Under the pieces are notes generated by a model. It saw only the letters and a list, made by a program, of their open reading frames with translations. It ran no database searches and was not told where the DNA came from. From VRUE01 sp035318745 (lineage in GTDB: Bacteria; Actinomycetota; Thermoleophilia; Solirubrobacterales; 70-9): a stretch of 31,602 nucleotides of DNA. Location of the stretch: assembly GCA_035318745.1 (NCBI GenBank), contig DATHEA010000028.1, positions 1-31,602 on the forward strand. The letters are read 5' to 3'. Positions 7,206 to 14,494 of this stretch are shown in pieces (the stretch's first letter is position 1; the number at the start of each line of letters is the position of its first letter). Made by a program: the position numbers and the translations under genes.

Positions 7206-9053
7206 ATGACTGCCCCAAGGTTCGCGTTTCCAATGGTTCGTAGGCTGGCGTTTGTCCTTGCGGCATGCCTGGCCTTTGCCGGTCTGCTCGTTTCGACTTC
7301 TGCCAGCGTGGCTCAGAAACGCTCGCTGGCCACGATCAACCTCTGCATCACGAAGAGCGGGCCGGACAAGGGCAGCGTTCGCTTCGTCCAGGAGAAACTG
7401 AAATGCAAGAGCGGCGAGCTGCGCGTCCAGGTGGTCAGCGGCTCCGCCCAGCAGGGAGTGCTGGGCATTCAGGAAAGCAGCGGCGAACCCGGTCCCGCCG
7501 GCCCCCAAGGTGAAAAGGGCGCCAAAGGCGACAAGGGGGAGAAGGGTGACCAAGGCCTCCAAGGAGCCACTGGCGACCAGGGCATCCAGGGTGCCACCGG
7601 CGACAAGGGCGATCAGGGATTGCAGGGTCTCCAAGGACTTCAGGGCCCAGCCGGCGCTAAGGGCGACAAGGGTGACCAAGGCCTGAAGGGCGACAAAGGC
7701 GACCAGGGTGACCAAGGTCTCCAGGGCCTGAAGGGCGACAAAGGAGACCAGGGCCTGAAAGGCGACCAGGGTCTCCAGGGTGACCAAGGTCTGAAAGGCG
7801 ACAAAGGCGACCAAGGTCTCCAGGGTGACCAAGGCCTGAAAGGCGATCAGGGTGACCAGGGGCTCAAAGGCGACCAGGGCATCCAGGGCGACCAGGGTCT
7901 GAAAGGCGACAAGGGCGACCAAGGTCTCAAAGGCGACAAAGGAGACCAGGGTCTCCAAGGACTTCAGGGCCCAGCCGGCGACAAGGGTGACCAAGGCCTG
8001 AAAGGAGACAAAGGCGACCAGGGTGACCAGGGGCTCAAAGGCGACCAGGGTCTCCAGGGCGACCAGGGTTTGAAGGGTGACAAAGGAGACAAAGGTGACC
8101 AGGGCATCCAGGGTGACCAAGGCCTGAAAGGAGACAAAGGCGACAAAGGCGACAAAGGTCTCCAGGGTGACCAAGGCCTGAAAGGCGACCAGGGTGACCA
8201 GGGGCTCAAAGGCGACCAGGGCATCCAGGGCGACCAGGGTCTGAAGGGTGACAAAGGCGACCAAGGCATCCAGGGTGACCAAGGCCTGAAAGGCGACAAG
8301 GGCGACCAAGGTCTGCAGGGCCCCGCGGGTGCTGACGGCACCAACGGCACCAATGGTGCAGATGGCCGCACGGTCCTGAGTGGCTCAGGCGCACCTGACC
8401 CGGAAGAGGGTGCCGATGGCGATTTCTACATCGACACCGATACCTACGGCATCTATGGCCCGAAGTTGGCGGGGGTCTGGACTAGCGGCACCTCCCTGAT
8501 TGGCCCCAAGGGCGACAAAGGTGACCAAGGCCTAAAAGGCGACCAGGGCGACCAAGGTCTCAAAGGCGACAAAGGAGACCAGGGCGACCAGGGCTTGAAG
8601 GGCGACAAGGGCGACCAGGGCATTCAAGGAGTCCAGGGCCTGAAAGGCGACAAAGGCGACCAGGGTCTCCAGGGCATCCAGGGTCCGAAGGGGGACAAGG
8701 GTGACCAGGGCATCCAGGGTATTCAGGGGCCGCAAGGTGAAGTAGGCCCCGCCGGCCCGAATGGTGCGACCGGGTATCTCCGGCTCGAAAGCACCTCGGC
8801 GGTCGGCGCCGGCAACCCGGAGGTCGCAAGTACGACCGTCACTTGCACCGGAGGCCGCAAGGTCGTGAGTGGTGGCTATCAGGTCAACGCCGGCTCGGTC
8901 AGCGGCAGCAACAACCCGGCCGAGGTCACGGTGACGCAGAATCGCGCCACGTCAGACACGGTCTGGAGCGTGACGGCGATCACCGACGAGAGAAACGATG
9001 TGGGGACCTGGTCGGTTACCGCCTACGCGACCTGCGCCAACGTGGGCAGCTAG
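7206..9053 (+). CDS. Secreted collagen-like (Gly-X-Y repeat) protein
   Basis: A 615-residue protein. Residues 1-36 are a signal peptide (RR, hydrophobic core, likely cleavage after SVA). Residues ~37-92 form a short non-repetitive N-terminal domain with two cysteines. Residues 93-386 are 98 uninterrupted G-X-Y triplets, nearly all GDQ, GLK, GDK, GLQ or GIQ; only six contain proline. Residues 387-432 break the helix with a GADGDFYIDTDTYGIYGP module seen in many bacterial collagen-like proteins. Residues 433-522 are 30 more triplets. Residues 523-615 are a C-terminal domain (YLRLEST..., CTGGRKVVSGGYQV, two Cys) that could trimerise or bind a surface. Bacterial collagens form triple-helical stalks outside the cell; K-G-D pairs across triplets are known to stabilise proline-poor helices. 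There is no LPXTG or terminal membrane anchor, so attachment is unclear. Transcription probably ends at the hairpin at 9080-9124. Confidence 0.92.
   Translation: MTAPRFAFPMVRRLAFVLAACLAFAGLLVSTSASVAQKRSLATINLCITKSGPDKGSVRFVQEKLKCKSGELRVQVVSGSAQQGVLGIQESSGEPGPAGPQGEKGAKGDKGEKGDQGLQGATGDQGIQGATGDKGDQGLQGLQGLQGPAGAKGDKGDQGLKGDKGDQGDQGLQGLKGDKGDQGLKGDQGLQGDQGLKGDKGDQGLQGDQGLKGDQGDQGLKGDQGIQGDQGLKGDKGDQGLKGDKGDQGLQGLQGPAGDKGDQGLKGDKGDQGDQGLKGDQGLQGDQGLKGDKGDKGDQGIQGDQGLKGDKGDKGDKGLQGDQGLKGDQGDQGLKGDQGIQGDQGLKGDKGDQGIQGDQGLKGDKGDQGLQGPAGADGTNGTNGADGRTVLSGSGAPDPEEGADGDFYIDTDTYGIYGPKLAGVWTSGTSLIGPKGDKGDQGLKGDQGDQGLKGDKGDQGDQGLKGDKGDQGIQGVQGLKGDKGDQGLQGIQGPKGDKGDQGIQGIQGPQGEVGPAGPNGATGYLRLESTSAVGAGNPEVASTTVTCTGGRKVVSGGYQVNAGSVSGSNNPAEVTVTQNRATSDTVWSVTAITDERNDVGTWSVTAYATCANVGS
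7482..8363 (+). repeat. Collagen repeat block 1 (98 Gly-X-Y triplets)
   Basis: In-frame 9-base units (GGC/GGT followed by GAC CAG, CTG AAG, GAC AAG and similar) arranged in higher-order 18- to 45-base near-repeats. Every third codon is glycine without interruption. Near-identical neighbours make the tract prone to slippage and recombination, so length could vary between strains and in assemblies. Confidence 0.9.
8502..8771 (+). repeat. Collagen repeat block 2 (30 Gly-X-Y triplets)
   Basis: A second uninterrupted tract with the same GDK/GDQ/GLK/GIQ vocabulary, ending in proline-richer triplets (GPQ GEV GPA GPN GAT) before the C-terminal domain. It is separated from block 1 by the 46-residue FYIDTDTYGIYGP module. 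Confidence 0.9.
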
Positions 9054-9079
9054 CCTCCGAGCGCGCGAATCGACTGAGC

Positions 9080-9124
9080 AAGGCGGCGGCGCCGCTCCCT
9101 GGACTGGAGTGGCGCCGCCGCCTT
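9080..9124 (+). terminator. Strong hairpin terminator after the collagen-like gene
   Basis: Arms 9080-9098 and 9106-9124 pair over 19 bases with one G-U wobble around a 7-base loop (CTGGACT). The hairpin starts 27 bases after the stop codon. No U-tract follows, which is common for intrinsic terminators in high-GC actinobacteria. It should separate the collagen gene from the next one. Confidence 0.75.
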
Positions 9125-9152
9125 GGCCGATAGGGTTCCGCCGGTTCTCGCC

Positions 9153-9689
9153 ATGACCCGACGCTGGCCAACTGTTCTTCTAGTCGTGCTCTCGATCGCG
9201 CTCGTCGCGATGGTCGTCGTCTGGCTGACCCGCGACGACAGCTCCTCGTCCTCGTCGGCGCCAGGTGAACCCGAGACTGTCTCCAACTCGGAGCTCTCCG
9301 AATTCGCCGACGAACACGGCTCACCGATCTACTGGCTCGGCGAACGCCGCGACGAGAGCTATGAGTTGACCGACTCCGAAGCGGGTCGGGTCTACATCCG
9401 TTATCTCTCCGGCGGCGCCGAAGCTGGGGACAAGCGAGCGAAATTCATCACCGTGGCCACCTACCCGGCCGAAAATGGGGTTGCGGCGTTGCGGAAAGCC
9501 GTGCGTGAACAGAACGGCGCGAAACTTGGCAAGACCGATGACGGCGCGGTGCTGCTGATCGATCCGTCCTCGCCGGACAACGCCCACATCGCCTATCCGG
9601 GGGCCAATCTGCAGATCGAGGTCTACAGCCCAGTCCCCGGTGAAGCGCTGCGCCTGGCCGCGAGGGGCGAAGTGCAGCCGATTCCGTAG
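9153..9689 (+). CDS. Membrane-anchored protein of unknown function
   Basis: A 178-residue protein from ATG 9153 (the frame is open back to a TTG at 9123, but that lies inside the terminator hairpin). MTRRW is followed by one hydrophobic segment (about residues 7-23), then a Ser/Asp-rich linker with a run of serines, then an extracellular domain of ~130 residues containing YWLGER, YIRYLSGG and a C-terminal EVYSP segment. An N-in single-pass or signal-anchor topology is likely, with the domain outside. No family recognised. Conserved-looking tryptophan, tyrosine and glycine positions argue for a real folded domain. It stands alone between the terminator and the next small gene. Confidence 0.7.
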   Translation: MTRRWPTVLLVVLSIALVAMVVVWLTRDDSSSSSSAPGEPETVSNSELSEFADEHGSPIYWLGERRDESYELTDSEAGRVYIRYLSGGAEAGDKRAKFITVATYPAENGVAALRKAVREQNGAKLGKTDDGAVLLIDPSSPDNAHIAYPGANLQIEVYSPVPGEALRLAARGEVQPIP

Positions 9690-9756
9690 CGGAAGAACCC
9701 TCAGTCCGCGGCGGCCGGATCGCAGGGATTTGCACCTCGCCGCCGTACATTGAGGC

Positions 9757-10101
9757 ATGAGCGACTATGAGCGCGACCGTGCTGAGGACTGGCTTTTACC
9801 CGAGCGTTCTCGCCCACCTCTGCTCGGCGAGCTGGTGGAACGAATCGATGAGGCCCTTGCTACCGCCCGCGCTTCCGAGGCGGCCGTGATGACGGTCGGG
9901 GCTGCAGCTCTCGACGCCGCGGAGCAAGCGCGCCGCGCTGCCGAGCTGGCCGAGCGCGCCAGCGCCATGCTGGGCAGCAACGGTTCGGCAGCGGATTCGG
10001 CAACCGAAGCCGCGGGCGCCCCGATGGGCGACTTCGCCGCTCGTGCCGACCGGGTCTCAGAGCGCCTGCAACGCTTGCAGCGCCTGCCGCTCTTGGCCTG
10101 A
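9757..10101 (+). CDS. Small helical hypothetical protein
   Basis: A 114-residue protein rich in Ala, Glu and Arg. Residues ~22-75 should form long amphipathic helices (ELVERIDEALATARASEAAV, then AALDAAEQARRAAELAERA), possibly a coiled coil; residues ~76-92 are a Ser/Ala-rich linker and the C-terminus returns to helix (RVSERLQRLQRLP). No signal peptide, no motif and no family recognised. ATG 9757 is preceded by a weak GAGG. Tail to tail with pabC. The start and coding status are plausible from codon use; function unknown. Confidence 0.55.
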   Translation: MSDYERDRAEDWLLPERSRPPLLGELVERIDEALATARASEAAVMTVGAAALDAAEQARRAAELAERASAMLGSNGSAADSATEAAGAPMGDFAARADRVSERLQRLQRLPLLA

Positions 10102-10115
10102 ACGGCTACCGGGGA

Positions 10116-10134
10116 CGCGCAGTTTCCTGACGCG
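10116..10134. terminator. Small hairpin between convergent genes
   Basis: CGCGCAG (10116-10122) pairs with 10127-10134 around a TTTC loop, giving a 7-bp stem with one bulged A. It lies in the 35-base gap between two genes that run toward each other and could stop both transcripts. Weak evidence. Confidence 0.3.
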
Positions 10135-10136
10135 GG

Positions 10137-10901
10137 CTAGATCTTTACCCCGCTGGGCATCCAGCCGCGTCTCAGTTCGGCCGCGACGCGGATGCCCGCG
10201 CCATTCGGATGGCCGAGCTCGGCGCCGTCGATCGCTCGCACGGGCTCTATGCCGCGCACCGACCCGGCCAGCAGAACCTCGTCCGCCGCGATCAGGTCAT
10301 CGATCGTCAGCTCGGTCTCATCTGGCAGCAACCCGCACGCGTCGGCCGCTTCCATCACTCGGCGCCGGGCGATGCCCGGAAGAAGACGCCCGTCCGCGGG
10401 GGGCGTCACCAGTGTTTCCCCGCGGATCGCGAACACGTTTGCCCGCGATGCCTCTAGCACGACGCCGCCGCGGTCGACAATCAGCGGCACCTCGCCGGCG
10501 CCCAGGTTCATTTCAGCCTCCGCGATCAGGGCGCGATCGGCCCACTTGTGCAAGCCCAACCCGCCCTCAACCAGGACGCTGTGGGCGACGACGGCCCGCT
10601 CGGCGGTGGGGAAGACGAGCGCGGGATCGACCTCGGCTGTGACTATCTCTCTCGTCAGCTCGCCCTCGTCTCCGATCGGAGTGAGCGTCACCCTCAGGCG
10701 CCCGAGGCTTATGCCCCGAGCATGCTCTTCCACCGCCTCGCGCGTCTCCCCCGTCAGGTTCGCTCCGAACAGCACCGCGACGCTTGCCCCGAGCCGGGCC
10801 AGGTGGGCGTTGAACTCGATCAGCCTTCCCTCGACCACCAAAAACGTCTCGAAGACGCCCTTCGCCGGATCGGGCCGTATTTGCGGGGGCACGCCGTTCA
10901 T
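10137..10901 (-). CDS. pabC: Class IV aminotransferase, probable 4-amino-4-deoxychorismate lyase
   Basis: A 254-residue protein, the usual size for fold-type IV PLP enzymes. Visible features are GVFETFLVVEGRLIEFNAHLARL at the N-terminus, the PLP lysine in LHKWADR (Lys119), VVLEASRANVFAI, and LLPGIARRRVMEAA. PabC releases pyruvate from aminodeoxychorismate to give p-aminobenzoate for folate. The neighbouring pabAB gene makes that substrate, which favours PabC over branched-chain or D-amino acid aminotransferase. ATG 10901 is chosen because the family begins just before the GVFETF strand; the frame extends upstream without matching the family. It is divergent from the ligase remnant and pabAB. 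Family sure; exact activity inferred from context. Confidence 0.78.
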   Translation of the reverse strand: MNGVPPQIRPDPAKGVFETFLVVEGRLIEFNAHLARLGASVAVLFGANLTGETREAVEEHARGISLGRLRVTLTPIGDEGELTREIVTAEVDPALVFPTAERAVVAHSVLVEGGLGLHKWADRALIAEAEMNLGAGEVPLIVDRGGVVLEASRANVFAIRGETLVTPPADGRLLPGIARRRVMEAADACGLLPDETELTIDDLIAADEVLLAGSVRGIEPVRAIDGAELGHPNGAGIRVAAELRRGWMPSGVKI

Positions 10902-10919
10902 TGTGCCATCCTGCCGCGG

Positions 10920-11072
10920 ATGCTGGTCCCGGCCGAGTACTGCGAGGAGCGGGAGGTGATCGCCTTCTGCCGCGAGCGACACTCCAATTTCAAGGTGCCT
11001 CAGGTGGTCGAATTCCGCGACGAGATCCCCAAGAGCCCGCTTGGAAAGGTCCTACGCAAGTATCTCGTGTGA
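10920..11072 (+). pseudogene. C-terminal remnant of an acyl-CoA synthetase / AMP-ligase
   Basis: Only 50 codons from ATG 10920. Residues ~11-50 (REVIAFCRERHSNFKVPQVV, then EFRDEIPKSPLGKVLRKYLV) match the very end of ANL-family acyl-CoA ligases, including the A10 motif P-K-S-x-x-G-K-V-L-R whose Lys is catalytic in whole enzymes. The ATP-binding and acyl-binding domains (A3, A5, A8 motifs) are absent upstream in any frame; the pabC gene occupies that space on the other strand. The fragment cannot be a working ligase. Its TGA overlaps the pabAB GTG by 4 bases (GTGA), so if translated it would be coupled to pabAB. It is either decayed debris of a gene that once preceded pabAB or a short leader kept for coupling. 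Confidence 0.7.
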
Positions 11073-13174
11073 AGACGCTGCTGATCGACAACTACGACTC
11101 CTTCACCTACAACCTCTTCCAGCTGTTGGCCGAGGCAAACGGCGATGAGCCAATCGTGGTCCGCAACGACGAGGCGGGCTGGGACGAGCTGTCGGGCCTG
11201 GAGTTCGACAACATCGTCATCTCGCCCGGTCCCGGCCGCCCTGACCGCCAGAACGACTTCGGGGTCTGCGCGGACGCGATCCGTCGCTCCGAGGCGCCCC
11301 TGCTCGGGGTCTGCCTCGGCCATCAGGGCCTCGGCTGGGCCAACGGGGCGAAGGTCGACAATGCCCCGGAGGTGATGCACGGCCGCCTCAGCGCCGTCCT
11401 CCATGACGGGTCGCCGCTCTTCGCCGGCATCCCGCGCGAGTTCCAGGCCGTTCGGTACCACTCACTCTGCGTCGACCAGCCGCTTCCGGACGAGCTGGAG
11501 CCGATCGCATGGACGAGTGACGGCGTTCTGATGGCCACCGAACATCGCGACCGTCCGCAGTGGGGCGTCCAGTTTCACCCGGAGTCGATCTGCACCGAGT
11601 ACGGGCGTCGCTTGCTGGCCAACTTCCGCGATCTGACGGCTGAGGTCAGCGGAGCTCCCCACGGCTCCTCGCCGGCCCAGATTCCGGGTCCCGTCGGGCA
11701 GGGCGGGTGGCGGCGGACTCGGTTTCTGCTGAAGGCAAAGCGGCTCGATACCCTCTTCGATGCGGAGCGGGCCTTCGCCCATCTCTACGGCGCCAGTGAG
11801 AGCGCCTTCTGGCTCGACAGCAGCCGGGTCGACGAGCGGGCGCGCTTTTCGTTCATGGGTGACGCCAGCGGGCCGCTCGCCGCGACGATCACCTATGACG
11901 CCGCGGATGGCGAGGTTCGTGTCGAGCGAGGGGAAGAGGTCGACATCCGCCTCGGATCGATCTTCGACTACCTGAGTCGCGAGATGAGGCGGCTGAGGCA
12001 GATATCCAACGATCTCCCCTTCGACTTCAACTGCGGCTTCGTCGGTTACTTCGGCTACGAGCTGAAGGCGGACTGCGGCGGCAGCAGTGCGCACCGCTCC
12101 TCGCAGCCGGATGCAGCCTTTGTCTTCGCCGATCGGTTGATTGCCTTCGATCACGTCGAGAAGTGCACCTATGTGGTCTGCTTCGCCGACCCCGGAAAGC
12201 TCGAGGAGGCAGAACGCTGGATCGCCACGACGAGCCTGCGCCTCGCCTCGCTGCCGCCACTGGACGAGCCGGAGCGGGCGCAGGTCGACGAGGGCCCCGG
12301 GTCGGTCGAGTTCCGCCTCAGCCGCTCACATCGGCAGTACCTCGACGACATCGCCGAGTGCAAGCGCCGCCTCTTCGAAGGCGAGAGCTATGAGATCTGC
12401 CTGACGAACAAGATCACCGCTGAGATCAGCCCCGATCCGCTGCCGCTCTACCGGAGGCTGCGTCGCGTCAACCCGGCTCCCTTCTCGGCCTTCCTCCGCT
12501 TTGGCCAGACCGCAGTGCTGAGCTCCTCGCCGGAGCGTTTTCTGCGGGTGGGGCGCGATCGCTGGGTCGAGGCGAAGCCGATCAAGGGGACCAGCCGCCG
12601 CGGAGAGACCCCTGCCGAAGATGTGCGCCTGGCCGAGGAGCTTCGCCTCGGCGAGAAGAATCGCGCCGAGAACCTGATGATCACCGACCTGCTGCGCAAC
12701 GACCTCGGCGTTGTCTGCGAGGTCGGCACTGTGCACGTGCCCTACCTGATGCACGTCGAGACCTACGAGACCGTCCACCAGTTGGTCTCGACCGTGCGCG
12801 GCCTCTTGCGCGAAGACGTCGAGCCGCCCGACTGCGTCCGCGCCTGCTTCCCGGGTGGCTCGATGACCGGCGCGCCGAAGAAGCGGACGATGGAGATCAT
12901 CGACGAGCTGGAGGGGGAGGCGCGCGGCGTCTACTCCGGGGCGATCGGCTACCTCGGCCTTGGCGGGGGTTGCGACCTCAACATCGTGATCCGCACGCTC
13001 GTAGTCGACGGTGAGTCGACAACGCTCGGCGTCGGCGGGGCGATAATCATGCAGTCCGACGCCGAGGACGAGTACCAGGAGATCTTGCTGAAGGCACGCG
13101 CCCCGATGCAGGCGATCGATCCCCAGGTCGACCCCGCAACGGCGCTGGCTGTTACCGCCGAGCTCCCCGGATGA
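11069..13174 (+). CDS. pabAB: Fused aminodeoxychorismate synthase (PabA-PabB)
   Basis: A 701-residue protein from GTG 11069. Residues 1-190 are a class I glutamine amidotransferase: LLIDNYDSFTYNLFQLL, ISPGPGRP, catalytic Cys82 in GVCLGHQ, and FHPESI with the His and Glu of the triad. Residues ~215-690 are the chorismate-binding PabB part: NCGFVGYFGYELK, FEGESYEICLTNK, AKPIKGTSRRG (PabB-type PIKGT rather than anthranilate synthase PIAGT), NLMITDLLRNDLG, and FPGGSMTGAPKKRTMEIIDE. It converts chorismate plus glutamine to aminodeoxychorismate for folate, or for secondary metabolism. Fused forms are common in actinobacteria. A longer frame starts at 10901, but that extension is the shadow of the ligase fragment. 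Paired with pabC on the other strand. Confidence 0.93.
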   Translation: MKTLLIDNYDSFTYNLFQLLAEANGDEPIVVRNDEAGWDELSGLEFDNIVISPGPGRPDRQNDFGVCADAIRRSEAPLLGVCLGHQGLGWANGAKVDNAPEVMHGRLSAVLHDGSPLFAGIPREFQAVRYHSLCVDQPLPDELEPIAWTSDGVLMATEHRDRPQWGVQFHPESICTEYGRRLLANFRDLTAEVSGAPHGSSPAQIPGPVGQGGWRRTRFLLKAKRLDTLFDAERAFAHLYGASESAFWLDSSRVDERARFSFMGDASGPLAATITYDAADGEVRVERGEEVDIRLGSIFDYLSREMRRLRQISNDLPFDFNCGFVGYFGYELKADCGGSSAHRSSQPDAAFVFADRLIAFDHVEKCTYVVCFADPGKLEEAERWIATTSLRLASLPPLDEPERAQVDEGPGSVEFRLSRSHRQYLDDIAECKRRLFEGESYEICLTNKITAEISPDPLPLYRRLRRVNPAPFSAFLRFGQTAVLSSSPERFLRVGRDRWVEAKPIKGTSRRGETPAEDVRLAEELRLGEKNRAENLMITDLLRNDLGVVCEVGTVHVPYLMHVETYETVHQLVSTVRGLLREDVEPPDCVRACFPGGSMTGAPKKRTMEIIDELEGEARGVYSGAIGYLGLGGGCDLNIVIRTLVVDGESTTLGVGGAIIMQSDAEDEYQEILLKARAPMQAIDPQVDPATALAVTAELPG

Positions 13175-13182
13175 GGGGGCTC
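13160..13182. terminator. Hairpin at the end of pabAB
   Basis: Arms 13160-13167 and 13175-13182 form an 8-bp stem with one G-U pair around a 7-base loop that contains the pabAB stop codon. It sits at the junction of two convergent genes only 13 bases apart. A candidate bidirectional terminator without a U-tract. Confidence 0.4.
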
Positions 13183-13187
13183 AGCCG

Positions 13188-14435
13188 CTAGAGCTGCACG
13201 AGATTGTGCGCGTCTATTCCCCGGCTGACGCCGCGGAAATCGACCACCAGGGGAGCCTTGGCGACGACGTCGCCGTAGTCGACCTCGGGGTGGGCGGTGA
13301 CTATCGCCACCACGTCGCATGCCGGCAAGTAGGTCTCGAGGTCAACGGACGCGAGATCCAGCTCTGGCAGCTCGGGGACGTGGGGGTCGTGGTAGGAGAC
13401 TTCGCCGCCCAGCTGCTGGAGCTGCCTGGCGATCTTCAGCGCCGGGGACTCCCTGACGTCGCCGATCCCGGCCTTGTAGCTGACTCCGAGGATGAGGATG
13501 CGCGAGCCCTTCACCGGCTTTTCCACCTGATTCAAGGCACGCTCGATCCGTTCGACGCAGAAGATGGGCTGGGCCTGGTTGATTTTGCCGGCCAGCTCGA
13601 TGAACTCCGGGTAGAAGTCGTGCTCGCGCGCCTTGAAGGCGAGGTAGAAGGGGTCAACGGGAAGGCAGTGGCCACCCATGCCGGGCCCCGGATCGAAGCG
13701 CATGAACCCGAACGGCTTGGTGGCGGCCGCGTCGATCACCTCCCAGATGTCGATCTCGAGTCGGTTGCAGAGCTGCGAGAGCTCGTTGACGAGGGCGATG
13801 TTGACCGAGCGGAAGATGTTCTCCAAGAGCTTTGACAGCTCGGCCGCCTCGGGGCCGGAGAGGACGACGACCTCGTCACAGATCAAGCTGTACATCTCGC
13901 GAGCTCGATCCGAGCAGCTTGGCGTCAGGCCCCCCACCAGCTTCGGCGTGGTGCGAATCGTGTGGTCCACCCGCCCCGGGTCGATCCGCTCTGGGGAGAA
14001 AGCAAGATGGAAGTCGCTTCCTGCCGACAGCCCGGACTCCTCGAGGACCGGCAGCAGGCGCTCGCGCGTCGTCCCAGGGTAAGTGGTCGACTCCAGCACC
14101 ACGAGCTGCCCGGCCCGCAGCACCTCGGCGAGCGCCGTCGCCGCTTCGGTGATGTAGGTGAGATCGGGTTCGCGCGAGCCGGTGAGCGGGGTCGGCACGC
14201 AGATCACCACGGCCTCGCAGGGGCCGAGCTCGGCATAGTCCCCGGTTGCCCGCAGGCTCCCCGAGAGCGATGCCAGCACCGCGTCGGGAATGTCCTCGAT
14301 GTAGCTTCGTCCCTCGCCCAGCGCCTCGATCTTGCGGGCGTCGGCATCGAGGCCGACGACCTCGTGTCCCGCCTCGGCGAAGGACACAGCAAGCGGCAGC
14401 CCGACGTAGCCGAGCCCGACGATCCCGATCTTCAT
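13188..14435 (-). CDS. Nucleotide-sugar dehydrogenase, WbpA/UDP-GlcNAc 6-dehydrogenase type
   Basis: A 415-residue protein with the full UDP-sugar dehydrogenase layout: Rossmann GIVGLGYVGLPLA at residues 4-16, GRSYIEDI (42-49), VPTPL, ESTTYPGTT (115-123), SKLLEN with Lys202, catalytic Cys257 in GMGGHCLPVDPFYL, and a C-terminal NAD-like domain (GVSYKAGIGDVRESP). It oxidises the C6 hydroxyl of a UDP-hexose(amine) to the uronic acid with two NAD+. The ESTTYPGTT segment and GHCLPVDPFYL are typical of the WbpA/TviB/WecC branch acting on N-acetyl sugars rather than of UDP-glucose dehydrogenase. ATG 14435 starts exactly at MKIGIVG; the frame upstream is noise. It is downstream of the GT2 gene on the same strand (59-base gap) and supplies an acidic sugar for the polymer. 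Confidence 0.87.
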   Translation of the reverse strand: MKIGIVGLGYVGLPLAVSFAEAGHEVVGLDADARKIEALGEGRSYIEDIPDAVLASLSGSLRATGDYAELGPCEAVVICVPTPLTGSREPDLTYITEAATALAEVLRAGQLVVLESTTYPGTTRERLLPVLEESGLSAGSDFHLAFSPERIDPGRVDHTIRTTPKLVGGLTPSCSDRAREMYSLICDEVVVLSGPEAAELSKLLENIFRSVNIALVNELSQLCNRLEIDIWEVIDAAATKPFGFMRFDPGPGMGGHCLPVDPFYLAFKAREHDFYPEFIELAGKINQAQPIFCVERIERALNQVEKPVKGSRILILGVSYKAGIGDVRESPALKIARQLQQLGGEVSYHDPHVPELPELDLASVDLETYLPACDVVAIVTAHPEVDYGDVVAKAPLVVDFRGVSRGIDAHNLVQL

Positions 14436-14494
14436 CGGCGGGAGTCTAAAGCGACCCGGCGGACTGGAGGGATCTCGGCATCCGCACGCCGCTC

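Noticed and set aside
7179..8309. 376-codon minus-strand frame with VAL/FQALVTLDALVAF repeats
   Set aside because: It is the reverse complement of the collagen repeats; periodic hydrophobic sequence follows mechanically from the Gly-X-Y codons and there is no start signal or family match.
10901..11068. N-terminal extension of pabAB by 56 codons
   Set aside because: PabA domains begin right at LLIDNYDSFTYN, and the extension is the out-of-frame reading of the ligase fragment.
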